64,000 nt of DNA from positions 1 to 64,000 of the forward strand of contig JAFQYG010000003.1 in assembly GCA_017406565.1 (NCBI GenBank), given 5' to 3'. Shown here in pieces: positions 23,796 through 33,800 of the stretch (its first letter is position 1; every line of letters starts with the position of its first letter). Source of the stretch: Candidatus Saccharimonadota bacterium (GTDB lineage: Bacteria; Patescibacteriota; Saccharimonadia; Saccharimonadales; Saccharimonadaceae). The notes under the pieces were generated by a model that worked only from the letters and a program-made list of their open reading frames with translations, searched no databases and was not told the origin of the DNA. A program made the translations under genes and the position numbers.

Positions 23796-25838
23796 TTAGC
23801 TAATTTTAGGGGGCGTCTTTTTCTTATCATTAAATATTAACATAATAATCACTACTGTAATAATACCGATACCCAGCAGCACCGGCATCACAAATGGTAA
23901 ATCTCTGGTAAACCATAATACTGCAGCAAATACTCCCACGGCACCTGTTATATAAATCCGTTTTTGTTTAATTAGGATACCGCCAACTAAAATTAAGACC
24001 GCCTCAATTATAAATAAATACATTGCGAAATTGCCTTGTGCAATCGCCTGTCCACCAACTAGTATGAGTAAAATAAGACACCCGATTAGTAGCCTATTAC
24101 GTTCCAGTTTCTCAAACAATAAACTACACGTTAATAAAGCAGCAAAGCTAATATGTCCAAGTATTATTGGTATATTTTTCTCTATGTTTCCAGCATCAAG
24201 AAGGAATGAAAAGACGCTTCCGCCAAGCAAATAAATAGTAATTTCTTGCATGGTCAACTTTTTTTGGAAAAATCCTCTTACGCCAAAGGCAGTCGCCATT
24301 ATAAGCAGAATTAATCCAGAGCTAGCGAAACCATGACGAGCTATAAGTGTCGCAATCCCGAAAGCAACAATCGCTGAACCAGTTAGCACATCACCATCCT
24401 TGAAGGTGTTTTTCCAAAGCAGCGCTTCCATACCTATTGTTTCAATGGTGTACATCAAAATATAATACGGAGCAGCTTCATCGCCGAAAAGCTGTAAAGC
24501 GTTTAGTAGTGTTATCGGTAAAGCTGTACCTGCAATGATTAAGCCGAGACACCAACTATCCTCTTTTGTGCTGAATCTCGCTAGCAGTAGGATTATAATA
24601 TCAATAACAATCGCACCAGTCAGCCACCCCATCATCATATTGAGGACAGGGCTCCCAATTAGAGCACCAGCTCCTGCAAACGACATTAGAGATACTACTA
24701 ACCAAAATGATTCGACGCTTTGTCGATCTTTCTCACGAGTGACATTTTTTGAAATTCTAAAAAAACTATATAATGTATGTGCCAGTGCTGTTGCAGCTAA
24801 GGTCAAGCCAATTGGTTTTGCTGATGAATCAATCAAATGTGTTAGCATGCATACAAACACAGTCAAGCTTAAACGCAACAAAGTCTCACGCCATAAGCTC
24901 TGATCGTGGAAATAATTTATAATCATCTGCAGAGTGACGATTCCAAACATAATCACATATTCGAATTCTTGGATATTTGAAAATGCTATGATACTCGATA
25001 TAAATGCAGCTAGTGCCAACCAATCCCCAGCCTGTCGTACCGGTTCTTCCATAATCCCAAAATTTTTCGAAGCTCCCAACATATCCACTACGTCCATAAT
25101 GATGCCGAGAAGCATTACAAAGATAAAATACCACATCATAGCGAGCCCCATAGTTGCGGATGGCGAACAACTAAGTGATACAAATCCCAAGATGGCAAAA
25201 TAAGAAAAAACTTTGCTTTGCATAATATAAGTTGCAGCTAAATACAACGGTGCTCCAACAAAACTTACAATAAACCAGATAATATTTGGATCTATTTTTG
25301 TAATCTCATGAACTAGAATACCAATAAATGGCAATATCATCATACCGGTGCCCACAAAAACATAGCTGACGATTTTTAGAGAATCGATTTTTCTAATAAA
25401 TAAACCACCGCCATAAAACACTATTGTCATCAATACTAATAGTATTAGTCCAAGTTCTCGTACTCCGGAAAAAACTAATCCACCGATGCCTGCAAGTATC
25501 AATAAACTACCTACGAAAAGCGCGACCGAAAGGCTATTCAAATCAGTATTTTGTTCTGTTTTTGGACTTTCATTAAAAACACTATTGGTGGGCACTTCCG
25601 GCAAATTATCCATTTGCGCGCGCAGTTCTTTTAATTTATTATAATCAGGGTCTGATTTTTCGAGTTCTGCTAAAATCTCTTGATTGATTTTCTCTTTCAA
25701 GCTATTATCTACGATTGCTATCTGTGCTTGCTTTTTTTCTTTCCTCTTTTTCACTTTTCTTTGAACAACCAAAACAATAAGTACTATTGGCAATATCTGT
25801 ATAATAAGAGCAAGCAAAAGAATTAGAGGTATCAGCAT
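23796..25838 (-). CDS. Large polytopic membrane protein
   Basis: 680 residues. The N-terminal helix is followed by a charged coiled region (about residues 28-85, KVKKRKEKKQAQ ... ELEKSDPDYNKLKELRAQM), then roughly eighteen predicted transmembrane helices to the end. It has the general look of DUF2339/DUF2157-like multipass proteins, but I cannot assign the family with confidence. No enzymatic motif is evident. TATAAT ends 6 bases before the ATG, so it is probably a leaderless monocistronic gene. Confidence 0.8.
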   Translation of the reverse strand: MLIPLILLLALIIQILPIVLIVLVVQRKVKKRKEKKQAQIAIVDNSLKEKINQEILAELEKSDPDYNKLKELRAQMDNLPEVPTNSVFNESPKTEQNTDLNSLSVALFVGSLLILAGIGGLVFSGVRELGLILLVLMTIVFYGGGLFIRKIDSLKIVSYVFVGTGMMILPFIGILVHEITKIDPNIIWFIVSFVGAPLYLAATYIMQSKVFSYFAILGFVSLSCSPSATMGLAMMWYFIFVMLLGIIMDVVDMLGASKNFGIMEEPVRQAGDWLALAAFISSIIAFSNIQEFEYVIMFGIVTLQMIINYFHDQSLWRETLLRLSLTVFVCMLTHLIDSSAKPIGLTLAATALAHTLYSFFRISKNVTREKDRQSVESFWLVVSLMSFAGAGALIGSPVLNMMMGWLTGAIVIDIIILLLARFSTKEDSWCLGLIIAGTALPITLLNALQLFGDEAAPYYILMYTIETIGMEALLWKNTFKDGDVLTGSAIVAFGIATLIARHGFASSGLILLIMATAFGVRGFFQKKLTMQEITIYLLGGSVFSFLLDAGNIEKNIPIILGHISFAALLTCSLLFEKLERNRLLIGCLILLILVGGQAIAQGNFAMYLFIIEAVLILVGGILIKQKRIYITGAVGVFAAVLWFTRDLPFVMPVLLGIGIITVVIIMLIFNDKKKTPPKIS

Positions 25839-25844
25839 AAGCTA

Positions 25845-25850
25845 ATTATA
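25845..25850 (-). promoter_or_regulatory. Extended -10 of the 680-residue membrane protein (leaderless type)
   Basis: TGC-TATAAT, 6 bases (TAGCTT) to the ATG at 25838. It lies between metK and this gene. Confidence 0.75.
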
Positions 25851-25859
25851 GCATAAGAA

Positions 25860-26825
25860 TTATTTATCCCAATCAAATCCTTCACCATAATGCCCATAAC
25901 AGGCGGTTTTTTCGTAGATTGGTCGCTTTAAATCCAAATACTTAATAATGCCATTTGGTGTCAAATCATAGCCCTCAATTTCTTCTGGTTTGCCATCAAT
26001 TATCACAGTTTTTTCTAAAGGCTCTGCGTAACCAATTGCATAAGCCAATCGCACAAGTACTTCATGCGCTTTACGTTTTCTAAGGTAATCCACCGCAATA
26101 CGACGTGCCATATAAGCTGCTGAGCGATCCACTTTAGATGGATCCTTGCCTGAATAACAACCACCACCAATTGCTACTCTGGGTCCATAGTTGTCAACAA
26201 TCAATTTGCGACCCGTAAGCCCAGTGTCTGCATCAAATCCACCTTGATTCCAGTCTCCTGCTGGGTTAATGTGTAACTCTAATTTACCAGATAGCTTGTT
26301 ATTTTTAACGAATTCACGTACTAGTTTCTCAAGCTCATCATGTGATACGTTTTGGAAGCTTGCTACAATAGAATCGATTGAACCATCAGGAGCAATCGTA
26401 ATTTGTGTTTTTCCATCATATGGATGTTTATCATAAATAAACTGGTTGAGACGACGACTCAATACTACTTCTAGTGGCAACATTTCAAGCGTTTCATCGC
26501 AGGCAAAACCAATCATAATTCCCTGGTCTCCAGCTCCACCTGTATCTACACCTTGGGCAATTTCTGGTGATTGCTTAACGATTTTAGTGTGAACCTCCAC
26601 ATCTTCACCCGCAATTCGATGCACAATTGCCGGGATGTCTACGTCTTTAGCTAGAGACGTTACTTCACCCGTCACAAATACTACACCATGCCCACCACAA
26701 GCCTCAGCAGCTACACGTGAGTTTGGGTCTTCTTTAAAATAAGCGTCCAAAATAGCGTCGCTAACTCTGTCGCATAATTTATCTGGATGTTTTGGAGAAA
26801 CGCTCTCCGCGGTTCGATAGAACAT
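25860..26825 (-). CDS. metK: S-adenosylmethionine synthetase
   Basis: Makes SAM from methionine and ATP. Motifs: ESVSPKHPDKLCDRVSDAILDA, the glycine-rich signature GGAGDQGIMIGFACDET, NPAGDWNQGGFDADTGLTGRK and GGGCYSGKDPSKVDRSAAY (P-loop-like and metal-binding regions). It is compact: 321 residues against about 380-400 for typical bacterial enzymes, yet both conserved signatures are present, so a shortened version rather than a broken one. Regulated by a SAM-type riboswitch whose 3' end runs into the Shine-Dalgarno and ATG. Confidence 0.96.
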   Translation of the reverse strand: MFYRTAESVSPKHPDKLCDRVSDAILDAYFKEDPNSRVAAEACGGHGVVFVTGEVTSLAKDVDIPAIVHRIAGEDVEVHTKIVKQSPEIAQGVDTGGAGDQGIMIGFACDETLEMLPLEVVLSRRLNQFIYDKHPYDGKTQITIAPDGSIDSIVASFQNVSHDELEKLVREFVKNNKLSGKLELHINPAGDWNQGGFDADTGLTGRKLIVDNYGPRVAIGGGCYSGKDPSKVDRSAAYMARRIAVDYLRKRKAHEVLVRLAYAIGYAEPLEKTVIIDGKPEEIEGYDLTPNGIIKYLDLKRPIYEKTACYGHYGEGFDWDK

Positions 26826-26912
26826 ATCTTTCCTTTCTGGTCGGAATTACCACCTTGGCTTATGCTAGGTTGGCAGGAGGTCATCGGGCCGTTCCCTCAC
26901 TCCTTCTTGATA
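26826..26912 (-). promoter_or_regulatory. SAM riboswitch (SAM-I/IV type) of metK
   Basis: The leader contains the S-box core in order: TATCAAGAAGGAG, AGGGAACGGCCCGATGA, CTCCTGCCAACC, AAGGTGGTAATTCC and GACCAGA. P2 forms by AGGAG/CTCCT. The 3' P1 strand (GATAT) would pair with ATATC and includes the A and T of the start codon, and the Shine-Dalgarno AAAGGAAAG lies inside the 3' flank. No terminator is seen between the aptamer and metK, so control is probably translational: SAM binding would hide the ribosome site. Confidence 0.88.
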
Positions 26913-26931
26913 TTAAATTGGTAACTTTATA

Positions 26932-26959
26932 ATTGTAGCATAATTAATATATGGTGCAA
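26932..26959 (-). promoter_or_regulatory. Promoter of the metK leader
   Basis: TTGCAC (26959-26954), 16 bases, TGC-TACAAT (26937-26932). The transcript would start near 26925, just before the riboswitch. Confidence 0.7.
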
Positions 26960-27008
26960 TAGTCATTATAGAATATAAACAGATGTTCTTATCTTATCAG
27001 TTTTGTAG

Positions 27009-27014
27009 TACAAT
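27009..27014 (+). promoter_or_regulatory. -10 of the GT4 gene (leaderless type)
   Basis: TACAAT with 6 bases (AGAGCT) to the ATG at 27021. Confidence 0.65.
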
Positions 27015-27020
27015 AGAGCT

Positions 27021-28253
27021 ATGAAGATCGCATTTTTTTCCGATTGCTACCTAGATCTAACTGGAGGCATTGTTTCATCCATCAACGCACAAAAAGCTGC
27101 GCTCGAAAAAAACGGCCATACGGTCTATATTTTTAGTTCTGGTTATCCGCGTAGCCGTGTAGAGCTACAAAAAATTGCTAAAAACCACATTTATCAAGTT
27201 CCGAGTTGCAAGTATTGCTTCAAACCTCTTACTCCAGTTTCTCGTCGTCCTAAGATTATCGAGGATTGGTTAATTAAAACTCATCCAGAGTTAAAAGATT
27301 TTGATGTATTTTATATTCACTACGAATCCGGTTGTTCCATCGCTGGGTTAAGGCTAGGGAAAAAACTTCATATCCCCACAGTTCAAGTTATGCATGGTCG
27401 TGAAGACATGGGCGAAGCCGGTCTAATTCCCTTTGGTTTTCGCACTATTGTCGCTGCATCATTAAATTGGTTCCATTCATGGTATTTACCTCACAAAACT
27501 ACCGTCCATCGTGACGAATATTATGCTGACACATTTGCTAAGGCCAAAATGTGGACTATGATGGTTAACCACGCTAATTCTGCTGACCTTGTTTTAACTC
27601 CGTCCGAGCATTTTAGGAAAAAACTCATCCACTATGGCGTCGCTAAAGATATCGTGGCTTTTCCTAACGGTTACCCCGACGAGAAATATCCATCCTCGCC
27701 CACAGTTAAGCAACTTCAACCCGACGAAGAACTAAAAATGATCTGGCATTCGCGTGTTTCTGCTGAAAAACGCATTATACCGTTTTTGCAGGCCCTTACA
27801 AATGTTCGTGGCAAATATCGTCTTGAAGTTTATGGCGGCGGCGGTGATTTAAAACGTGCAAAGCGTTTTGTCGACAAACACCATCTGAACGTTCATTTTC
27901 ATGGTGATACACCATTTACTGAAGTTCAAAAAGTAATCATGGATTCTCATTTAGATATTTTAGTTTCATACAATTATGATACTTTTGGGATGACTCTAAT
28001 CGAAGCCGAAGCCGCCGGTATACCAGTGTTTTTCTGCGATCCAGATATGGAGGAAGTTGTACCGCCAGATAGTTTTATTATATCCAAAAATGAATCCCCA
28101 CAAGAAATGGCTAAAGCTCTCAACAAAATATTCAAACATCCTGAAATGATTGAACAAATGTCCAAAGTTATGCTTGAAAATCGTCACGACGTTCTCATCA
28201 GTCATCGCATCAAAGCATTAGAAAAAATCTTTAATGGTATAATTAAAAAATGA
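27021..28253 (+). CDS. GT4-family glycosyltransferase
   Basis: 410 residues, GT-B fold. The N-terminal domain starts KIAFFSDCYLDLTGGIVSSI (acceptor side); the C-terminal domain has LKMIWHSRVSAEKRIIPFLQAL and a donor-binding NYDTFGMTLIEAEAAGIPVFF. In that EX7E-type motif the first acid is Asp (D-T-F-G-M-T-L-I-E). The family includes diacylglycerol glucosyltransferases and PIM-type mannosyltransferases. It overlaps by 4 bases the CDP-alcohol phosphatidyltransferase gene, so a role in glycolipid or phosphoglycolipid synthesis on the cytoplasmic membrane face is the best inference. Confidence 0.9.
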   Translation: MKIAFFSDCYLDLTGGIVSSINAQKAALEKNGHTVYIFSSGYPRSRVELQKIAKNHIYQVPSCKYCFKPLTPVSRRPKIIEDWLIKTHPELKDFDVFYIHYESGCSIAGLRLGKKLHIPTVQVMHGREDMGEAGLIPFGFRTIVAASLNWFHSWYLPHKTTVHRDEYYADTFAKAKMWTMMVNHANSADLVLTPSEHFRKKLIHYGVAKDIVAFPNGYPDEKYPSSPTVKQLQPDEELKMIWHSRVSAEKRIIPFLQALTNVRGKYRLEVYGGGGDLKRAKRFVDKHHLNVHFHGDTPFTEVQKVIMDSHLDILVSYNYDTFGMTLIEAEAAGIPVFFCDPDMEEVVPPDSFIISKNESPQEMAKALNKIFKHPEMIEQMSKVMLENRHDVLISHRIKALEKIFNGIIKK

Positions 28254-28900
28254 GATATTTAGCCGACATACTCACTTCGATGAGATTGATTATTTCAATA
28301 ATCATTTTTGTACTAGCACTAACTGGCGGTACGCCAGAGGTCGTTTTTATTTTATTTATTATTGCTGAACTGACTGACGCTTTTGACGGCACTTGTGCGC
28401 GCAAGTGGCCATTTCCTAAAAATAAAACTCCTAAATATCGTAAATATGCCCCTATTTTTGATATGGTCTCAGATGTGTCTCTAGCTGGATTTCAAGTTAT
28501 TTTCGTGATACTTCAAATTAACCAACCAATTGGCCTTGCAATCCTAATTTATGAGCTTATTTCATCAATTGGCGGAGATTTATTAGTGTATGGTAAGCTC
28601 TTTGGCCATCCAGACAATTGTACTAAAAATTCATTAGCTTACCGCAATTTCCCACTCGCCAAAGCAATCATTTTGACTCGCCGCTATATTTATGTAGTAT
28701 GCATAGGAGTTGTTAACGCAATCATTCTCTTCGCTACTAATTGGCCAGATTCAATTAAGATCGCTTTGTTTGCTTTTGGTTGTTCTATCTTTGTCTTTGC
28801 TTGGTTCTTCTTACGTCAACGTCGTCAAAATATTTCCCGCGACGCTGTAGATATTGAAAAACAACTCACTCAAAAATCGCAGCGCAAGAAGCATCAATAA
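28250..28900 (+). CDS. CDP-alcohol phosphatidyltransferase
   Basis: 216 residues, about six transmembrane helices. The family signature is D-x2-D-G-x2-A-R ... x3-D-x3-D: here DAFDGTCAR and APIFDMVSD. The position normally Gly before the third Asp is Ala, and there is an insertion of about 16 residues (KWPFPKNKTPKYRKYA) between the halves of the motif. Enzymes of the family make phosphatidylglycerophosphate, phosphatidylinositol phosphate or related lipids. The ATGA overlap with the glycosyltransferase marks an operon. The 3' end overlaps the convergent gene by 35 bases. Confidence 0.9.
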   Translation: MRYLADILTSMRLIISIIIFVLALTGGTPEVVFILFIIAELTDAFDGTCARKWPFPKNKTPKYRKYAPIFDMVSDVSLAGFQVIFVILQINQPIGLAILIYELISSIGGDLLVYGKLFGHPDNCTKNSLAYRNFPLAKAIILTRRYIYVVCIGVVNAIILFATNWPDSIKIALFAFGCSIFVFAWFFLRQRRQNISRDAVDIEKQLTQKSQRKKHQ

Positions 28901-29645
28901 ACTGATTTGGATTATACAAATTCATTCCCACAATCTTAGCGGCCAATTCTCCACTCCATATCATAATTGGAGAATAACCAGATTTTTCCAGCGGTATTGC
29001 CCTAACTATGCCATTTTCGGCTAATAATATCTGTTCATTATGCAACGTCACTAATGCAACTGGGTAACTTAGTGTAAATTTATGTAGTACTTCTACGACT
29101 TGGACTAATGATTGTGATAGCAATAACATTTTAGGGTAATACACTGCCCTAAGTATTTTTTGTAATTGTGGCATTGAGGCCATTAAAACTAAGTTTTCGT
29201 TCATTAGCCATCGCTCCGCCTCGTGTTCTGCTAGTAGTTCTACTGTATCCTTAGTTACCAAAGTCATTCGCTCAGTTTTTCGGCAAGCTTGCGCCAAGGC
29301 TTTTCCAGTAATCGCATTACGTGACAAATCACCTAGCACTAAGTTGTAATCCGCTGCATTAAATACGTCATACAATTCTTGACTCTCGCTAAAGGAACCA
29401 GTCTCAGTAGCGGGCATAAAAATAAAATTTGGTAAAGGCGGTAATTTGTTTTTTAGACTATCTGGTAAAACAACTTTAATATCTTCTATTGGGTATTCTC
29501 TGCCGATAAACTCCGCGACTTTTATCTCATTATTAAAACTACCAGTATTTCCACCAATAATATTAACGATACCCTGCTTTCGTTCTGGAATATTCCACCT
29601 CAAGTCTTCCTTAGGTTTTTTGGCAATTTTTTCAAAATATTCCAT
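28866..29645 (-). CDS. Hypothetical protein, possibly a degenerate ribokinase-like fold
   Basis: 259 residues, soluble. Features such as GIVNIIGGNTGSFNNEIKVAEF near the N-terminus, VLGDLSRNAITGKALAQAC in the middle and a C-terminal PIMIWSGELAAKIVG recall the ordered elements of NAD(P)HX dehydratase (NnrD/CARKD, ribokinase-like), but the diagnostic catalytic GAGD is absent, so I would not call it active. It directly follows xth (stop and start codons adjacent), forming the operon smpB-xth-this gene. Confidence 0.7.
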   Translation of the reverse strand: MEYFEKIAKKPKEDLRWNIPERKQGIVNIIGGNTGSFNNEIKVAEFIGREYPIEDIKVVLPDSLKNKLPPLPNFIFMPATETGSFSESQELYDVFNAADYNLVLGDLSRNAITGKALAQACRKTERMTLVTKDTVELLAEHEAERWLMNENLVLMASMPQLQKILRAVYYPKMLLLSQSLVQVVEVLHKFTLSYPVALVTLHNEQILLAENGIVRAIPLEKSGYSPIMIWSGELAAKIVGMNLYNPNQFIDASCAAIFE

Positions 29646-30428
29646 CTAAAACTCCAATTCAATTGACACTGGGCAATGATCTGACCCCATCACATTGTCA
29701 TGAATTTCCGCAGCCTTCAAATGTGACTTTAGACTATCTGAAATGAAGAAATAATCAATCCTCCAACCTACGTTATTGGCTCGTGCATGGCCCCAATGTG
29801 ACCACCAAGTATAACGCACCTCATCTGGATGCAGATTTCGGAAAGTATCAACTAACCCAGCGTTAATCAAATTTGTGATTCCCTGTCGTTCTTCATCTGT
29901 AAACCCAGCGGAATGGTGGTTGGTGCTTGGTCTTGCAATATCAATTTCTCCATGTGCCGCATTAAAATCACCGCATACTACTACGGGTTTAGTTTTTTCT
30001 AATTCCATTAAATAATGTTTGAATTCCGGGTCCCATTTCTTAGCGCGCAATGGCAATCGTTCCAGATTGTTTTTGGAATTAGGTGTATAGACATCAACTA
30101 AGAAAAACTTTTCGAACTCTGCCGTTAGAACCCTACCTTCTGTTAATGGGTCGCCGTATTCATCCTCAAAGACTACTCCAGTAGGTAGGTTATTTCTGAC
30201 CGAAAGCGGCTTAATTTTAGTAAAAATTGCCGTGCCTGAATACCCAGCTCGTTCCGCCGAATTCCATAATTCTTCGTATTCTGGCAAATCAATTTCAGCC
30301 TGACCTTGTTTGGCTTTAGTTTCCTGCAAACACAGAATATCTGGATCATATTCATTTAAAAAATCCTGCAGAGCACCTTTACGAATCACAGCCCTTAGGC
30401 CATTAACATTCCAAGAATAAATTCTCAT
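29646..30428 (-). CDS. xth: Exodeoxyribonuclease III / AP endonuclease
   Basis: Base-excision repair enzyme of the EEP family. Key motifs: YSWNVNGLRA at the N-terminus, LCLQETKA (metal-binding Glu), VDVYTPNS, VVCGDFNAAHGEID, WRIDYFFIS and the terminal GSDHCPVSIELEF with the catalytic His. 260 residues, normal length. The ATG overlaps the smpB stop (ATGA), so it is translated with smpB. Confidence 0.96.
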   Translation of the reverse strand: MRIYSWNVNGLRAVIRKGALQDFLNEYDPDILCLQETKAKQGQAEIDLPEYEELWNSAERAGYSGTAIFTKIKPLSVRNNLPTGVVFEDEYGDPLTEGRVLTAEFEKFFLVDVYTPNSKNNLERLPLRAKKWDPEFKHYLMELEKTKPVVVCGDFNAAHGEIDIARPSTNHHSAGFTDEERQGITNLINAGLVDTFRNLHPDEVRYTWWSHWGHARANNVGWRIDYFFISDSLKSHLKAAEIHDNVMGSDHCPVSIELEF

Positions 30429-30841
30429 AAGTATCGTCCTCTTTCGATGTCACGTTTTTTAATTGTTTCGCGTTTATCATATTTTTTCTTACCTTTACCT
30501 ACGGCAATTACTAACTTAATATGTCGTGAGCCTCCAAGCAATCTAACTGGCACAATAGTTGAGCCAGCCACTTTTTCACGTTCCAATGCCGCGATTTGTT
30601 TGCGCGTTGCTAGTAATTTAATATTTCGAGCCGTATCAGCACCAAGCGTCAGATTGTTTAACCATAATTCAGCGTTCCGAATTGTTACGAAAGATCCTTT
30701 GAGCTGCACATGGTGATCGCGAATCAAACGGACTTCTGGCCCAGCTAACGCCATTCCGACCGTCAATTCATCACCAAGAGTATAATCGTATCTCGCTTTA
30801 CGATTAACCGTCACGTTATCTGACACCCTTTTCTTTTTCAT
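30425..30841 (-). CDS. smpB: SsrA-binding protein SmpB
   Basis: Binds tmRNA for trans-translation. Conserved features: NRKARYDYTLGD, AGPEVRLIRDHHVQLKGSF, GKGKKKYDKRETIKKRDIER at the basic C-terminus that enters the ribosome mRNA channel. 138 residues from the ATG at 30841, selected because TATAAT ends 6 bases before it and the family N-terminus fits. First gene of an operon with xth. It implies a tmRNA gene, which I did not recognise in this window. Confidence 0.95.
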   Translation of the reverse strand: MKKKRVSDNVTVNRKARYDYTLGDELTVGMALAGPEVRLIRDHHVQLKGSFVTIRNAELWLNNLTLGADTARNIKLLATRKQIAALEREKVAGSTIVPVRLLGGSRHIKLVIAVGKGKKKYDKRETIKKRDIERGRYL

Positions 30842-30847
30842 ATATTG

Positions 30848-30853
30848 ATTATA
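30848..30853 (-). promoter_or_regulatory. Extended -10 of smpB (leaderless type)
   Basis: TGG-TATAAT, 6 bases (CAATAT) to the ATG at 30841. Confidence 0.75.
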
Positions 30854-30892
30854 CCAAAATTCCAATTGATTGACAAAGCTATCAGGGGTAAG

Positions 30893-33800
30893 TTAGCAAA
30901 CCTTTACTCTGTCATCTCCGACTAATTCTTTTAGTTTCCCAAGTAATTCATCTGTTACGTCCACTCTGAATGGCATTCGTAGTGGCCGCTTAGATTCACC
31001 ATCCTTTAATACTAATACCACCTCTTGCATCCCTAAATTCAAATCAGCCAGCCGTCGAATAGCAGTCAAAGTTTCTGTGTCAGAAGCATCTTCAATTAGT
31101 ATGTATAATCGCTCTTTACGGTGGTCTTTGGGTGGTTCTTTCAATACTCTAGGTTCGTCTGTCGTCGGAGAAACCTTACGCGCTTCTTTCGTGCCACCAC
31201 CTCTGTTATAAACTTTTTCCGCCGAAGAACGCCCTCGCCTGCTAGGTGCTGGAGACGGTGCAGCGAGTTTTGTCCCAGTAGAAACATATGAATCGAGTAT
31301 CTCATCAGAAATTGTCTCGACATTTTCAGCTAAGATTTTAATCTCAGAGCTGACTCGCCCATCTTTATCGGTCGCATTGACGCGTCCCTTGACCCTAACC
31401 ACATTATCAACTTCGAGTTTGCCACCACATTCTGCAAATACTGATGGAAAGACGATGAATTCCGCTTCGTCGGTCTTATTTTCGATTTTCACGAAGGCCA
31501 TTTTGTCGCCTTTCTTAGTTAAAATAGAACGCACAGCTGTAATTATGCCACCAATCGTCACCATTTTACCGTCATTTTCAGCCGTAATTAAGCTCATCGG
31601 GTGAGTTTGTTCTTCAAAATACGTATCATATTTATCTAGTGGGTGCGCAGATAAATACAATCCCATCAAATCGCGTTCCCACAACAATTGTTCTTTTTCC
31701 GGGTGTTGTACAGGCGCTGGTTTAATTTCTACTTCCGGCACTGCACCTGCTTCGCCCATCATACCAAACAAATCAGTTTGTCCTGACCCAACATCTTTTT
31801 GAATCTTTGCTCCATAAGCTTGGACCGCCTCAAGATTAAATAGCAAATCCGAACGCGTAGCCCCAAATCTATCAAATGCTCCAGTTTTAATTGCGGCTTC
31901 CCAGGATTTCTTATTAAATTTGGTCGAATCTACTCGTTTAGCAAAATCGCATACTGATTTAAATGGGCCATTCTTATCGCGTTCTGGGATTACGATGTCT
32001 TCAACTAACGATTTACCCATATTTTTAATTCCCGATAAGCCAAACCGAATCGTGTTTTCGCCTCCGACAATCCCGAAATCTCCATATGATTGGTTAATAT
32101 CAGGACCTAGTACTTTTAGCCCCATTTTCTTGCATTCAGAAATCTCAATTGCCAAACGGTCGGTCCAGCGCATATCAGATGTCATTAGCGCCGCCATAAA
32201 AGCATCCGGGTAGTGAGCTTTGAGATAAGCCGTCCAATAAGCAATCAATGCATAGCACGCTGCATGAGACTTATTAAAACAATAATTCGCAAACTCAAGT
32301 AGCTGATTCCAAAAAGTTTCTGCAATTTCACGACTAGCACCACCGACTTTGATAGCTCCTTCAATAAACTCTGGCTTCACTTTTTTCATCAAATCAATCT
32401 TCTTTTTACCTACCGCTTTACGCAGAGTATCCGCTTGCCCGCCCGTAAATCCACACCAAGTTCGAGAAATCTGCATGAACTGCTCTTGGTAGATCAAAAT
32501 TCCATAAGTGTTTTTGAGCGCACCCTCTAATCCTGGATGCAAGTAAGTAATTGGTTCTTTACCGTGTTTTCGCTTAATAAACGAGTCAATGAACTGCATA
32601 GGACCAGGACGATAAAGTGCCACCATAGCGATAATATCTTCAAAGGTAGATGCCTTTAGGTCACGCAAATATCGCTTCATTCCAGCAGATTCCAATTGGA
32701 ATACACCGGTTGTCTCTGCTCTCTGCAACAATGCGTAAGTTTTTTCGTCATCTAGCGGCAGAGCTGACAAATTAATATCGTCATGATAGACTTTACGAAT
32801 CATCCGGAGTGCATTGTTGATGACTGAAAGGTTAGATAGTCCCAAAAAGTCCATTTTAAGAAGGCCAAGTTCTTCCACCTGTCCCATCGGAAATTGTGCT
32901 GCGATTGGTCCTTTTGCCGATACTTCAAGCGGCAAGAATTTTACCAAATCGTCTGGTGCGATAATTACACCACAAGCATGCACGCCGTGATTACGTATCG
33001 TCCCTTCAAGTCTTGCAGCAAAATCGATTACTTCTTTTGAGGTCGGGTTGGTTTCATATTCTTGTTTCAAATCAGGTACATCGCGAATTGCGTCCGCTAG
33101 ATGCACATGGTGGCCTTGCACTGGATCTGGCACCATTTTGGCTAGCCTGTCTGCTTCGGCGTAAGGCACTTCTAATACTCTCGCAACGTCACGCACTGCG
33201 TTTTTGGCCATCATCTTACCAAATGTCGCAATATTTGATACTCTTTCAAACCCATACTTATCTGAACAGTATTGAATCACTTCATCGCGTCTAGTATCCT
33301 GAATATCAGTATCGATATCTGGCATACTAATTCTATCTGGGTTCAAGAATCTTTCAAAGAGTAAATCATATTTCAATGGATCCAATTCTGTGATACGTAG
33401 AGCATAAGCCAAAATTGAACCAGCCGCGCTTCCGCGCCCAGGTCCGTATACGATTCGCTGTGATTTCCCCCAGTTGATAAAATCTTGCACAATCAAGAAA
33501 TACCCATTGTACCCCATTTTATCAACTACGGACAATTCATAATCAATACGTGGTAAAACTTTGTGTTCTTCGTCACGTTCTTTATCTATCTTCTCTAAGA
33601 TCTTACGGCACTCATCTATATCGAGTTTTTCGACCTCTTCTAGACTTTTGCCAGCGTATCGATTAACTAAACCTTGAAAAACTAACTTATCCAAATAAGT
33701 TTTTTCATCTTCACCATCTGGCACTGGGAACTTCGGAATCAAAATTCGTCCGAGTTGTAAATCCACATCACACCTTTCGGCAATTTTTTTCGTATTTAGT

